A stretch of 52,770 nucleotides of DNA from Anaerolineae bacterium (GTDB lineage: Bacteria > Chloroflexota > Anaerolineae > Aggregatilineales > Phototrophicaceae): NCBI GenBank assembly GCA_030950085.1, contig JAUZRW010000066.1, positions 1-52,770 of the forward strand. The letters are read 5' to 3'. The stretch's first letter is position 1. Every line of letters starts with the position of its first letter. Below are positions 51,682 to 52,770 of this stretch, one piece after another. Both the position numbers and the translations under genes were made by a program. The notes beneath the pieces are model-generated. The model was not told where the DNA came from. It saw nothing but the letters and a program-made list of their open reading frames with translations, and did not search any database.

Positions 51682-52694
51682 TTGTGGTCATGCAAGCAAG
51701 AGCAAACCAAGAACAAATCACAGGTGTCGTCAAGCGCATTGAAACTGACGGCTACACAGCACACCTTTCTGAAGGTGAGCATCATACGATTATTGGATTA
51801 GTGGGCGAGAGTCCGACTCCGTTGCGAGAGGATAATTACGCTACGATGGACGGTGTTGATAAAGTTGTCCGTATCAGTGAACCGTATAAACTCGCCAGCC
51901 GAACGTTTCACCCACACGATACGCATGTGCCATTAAATGGTTCAGATATGGGTGATAATAAGGTACTGCTCATTGCGGGTCCATGCTCCGTGGAAAGTCG
52001 TGAGCAAATTATCGAAATCGCCTGTGCTGTCAAAGAAGCAGGGGCAACGGCATTACGTGGGGGCGCGTTCAAACCGCGTACCTCACCGTATAGCTTCCAA
52101 GGGCATGGTGAAAATGGTTTGAAGTGGTTAGCCGAAGCGCGTGAAATTACAGGTTTGCCGATTGTGACTGAAATTATGGATCCTAGTCTTGTCCCGATGG
52201 TGACAGAATATGCTGATGTGTTACAGGTTGGCGCACGCAATATGCAAAATTTCACCTTGCTTAATGCTGTGGGTGCAAGCCAACATTCAGTATTATTGAA
52301 GCGTGGCATGTCCGCTACCGTGAAAGATTTGCTGATGGCAGCCGAATATGTGCTGTCGCATGGGAATAATAAAGTGATGTTATGTGAGCGCGGTATTCGC
52401 ACCTTCGAGACAGCTACTCGCAATACAGCAGATATTAATGCCATTCCGGTACTGAAAGCGGCGACACACCTTCCTATTATATTTGACCCCAGCCATGCAA
52501 CGGGTAAATGGGAATTAGTTGAATCGCTTTCACTTGCGGGTATTGCGGCGGGTGCTGATGGGCTTATTATTGAAGTTCATTCTGACCCAGCAAATGCCAT
52601 GTCTGACGGGCGACAGAGTTTGAAGCCCGAAGTTTTCGCCGAATTGGTGCAGAAGGCACGTAAAGTAGCTGAGGCGATTGGTCGCGGCGCATAA
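51678..52694 (+). CDS. aroF: DAHP synthase, type I beta, with N-terminal regulatory domain
   Basis: It condenses PEP and erythrose 4-phosphate to DAHP, the entry to the shikimate pathway. Residues about 1-70 form a ferredoxin-like regulatory domain, as in the Thermotoga enzyme, where it closes the active site when Tyr or Phe binds. The barrel follows with the metal-binding Cys in IAGPCSVES, the [17 protein letters not shown] segment, [38 protein letters not shown] with a metal-binding His, and the [17 protein letters not shown] end. Length 338 fits. Enzyme feedback and the leader attenuator would respond to the same end products. Confidence 0.95.
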   Translation: MIVVMQARANQEQITGVVKRIETDGYTAHLSEGEHHTIIGLVGESPTPLREDNYATMDGVDKVVRISEPYKLASRTFHPHDTHVPLNGSDMGDNKVLLIAGPCSVESREQIIEIACAVKEAGATALRGGAFKPRTSPYSFQGHGENGLKWLAEAREITGLPIVTEIMDPSLVPMVTEYADVLQVGARNMQNFTLLNAVGASQHSVLLKRGMSATVKDLLMAAEYVLSHGNNKVMLCERGIRTFETATRNTADINAIPVLKAATHLPIIFDPSHATGKWELVESLSLAGIAAGADGLIIEVHSDPANAMSDGRQSLKPEVFAELVQKARKVAEAIGRGA

Positions 52695-52729
52695 TGATTA
52701 AAAATTGAGGGAAAGGCTTCTATTACATC

Positions 52730-52770
52730 ACCAAAAAAGTTTTTATGTAGGGGCGCAAGGCATTGCGCCC
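52730..52770 (+). repeat. Family A repeat, copy cut by the window end
   Basis: ACCAAAAAAGTTTTTATG, followed by the family A palindrome, is identical over 41 bases to 42326-42366. The flanking terminal repeat AGTACTCG seen at 42318 is not present here: the bases before are TTACATC. The other half lies outside the window. Confidence 0.85.

Overview
The window is a gene-dense bacterial chromosome segment of roughly 45% GC by eye, with short intergenic spacers and many overlapping stop/start pairs. Gene content fits a Chloroflexota (Anaerolineae-like) bacterium: a two-domain glycosyltransferase/methyltransferase, a type 2 isoleucyl-tRNA synthetase, paired dynamin-like GTPases, an LCP protein, an SH3 membrane protein, a DUF104 antitoxin, a Thermotoga-type DAHP synthase and a tRNA-Trp T-box. 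The taxonomic placement is inference from gene families; no rRNA or tRNA gene is present.

Layout. 1-1.3 kb: the end of an IS66-like element has cut the 3' end of a glycosyltransferase-methyltransferase gene. 1.4-5.1 kb: M29 aminopeptidase, OsmC, two TPR membrane proteins. 5.1-8.5 kb: ileS behind a short isoleucine-rich reading frame. 9-14.4 kb: PucR-type regulator, a small monocistronic gene, lysA coupled to a GAF-adenylyl cyclase. 14.5-18.7 kb: two dynamin-like GTPases and an MgtC-like protein. 18.7-25.6 kb: histone deacetylase-like amidohydrolase, AAA ATPase with a small basic partner, GT39-like protein, aspS. 25.9-32.5 kb: aquaporin, a candidate free-standing ncRNA, LCP protein, LipM-like octanoyltransferase, a recombinase-like protein without its catalytic residues, a CBS protein, an interrupted small gene, rlmI. 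32.6-38.9 kb: ligA, SH3 protein, polX, orphan antitoxin, signal peptidase I.

39-50 kb holds a complete tryptophan operon behind a consensus promoter and a T-box leader with a UGG specifier: trpE, a histidine-phosphatase-fold protein with RPG in place of RHG, trpG, trpS, a protein ending in an HNH nuclease domain, trpD, trpC, trpF, a 17-codon zinc-ribbon remnant, trpB, a membrane-anchored alpha/beta hydrolase and trpA. 51-52.7 kb holds aroH and aroF (chorismate mutase and DAHP synthase) behind what reads as a classical attenuator: a 30-codon leader peptide with seven Tyr/Phe codons in a run of eight, alternative hairpins and a terminator. The window end therefore shows two different RNA devices that sense tRNA charging, one for Trp and one for Phe/Tyr, with a possible third for Ile upstream of ileS.

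Dispersed among the genes are two families of small palindromic repeats. Family A has the core TGTAGGGGCGCAAGGCATT followed by GCGCCC; one copy sits inside a 95-bp element with 13-bp perfect terminal inverted repeats. Family B has the core GTAGGGGCGTACCCGCGTG followed by TGCGCCC. No CRISPR array, prophage, rRNA or tRNA gene was seen.
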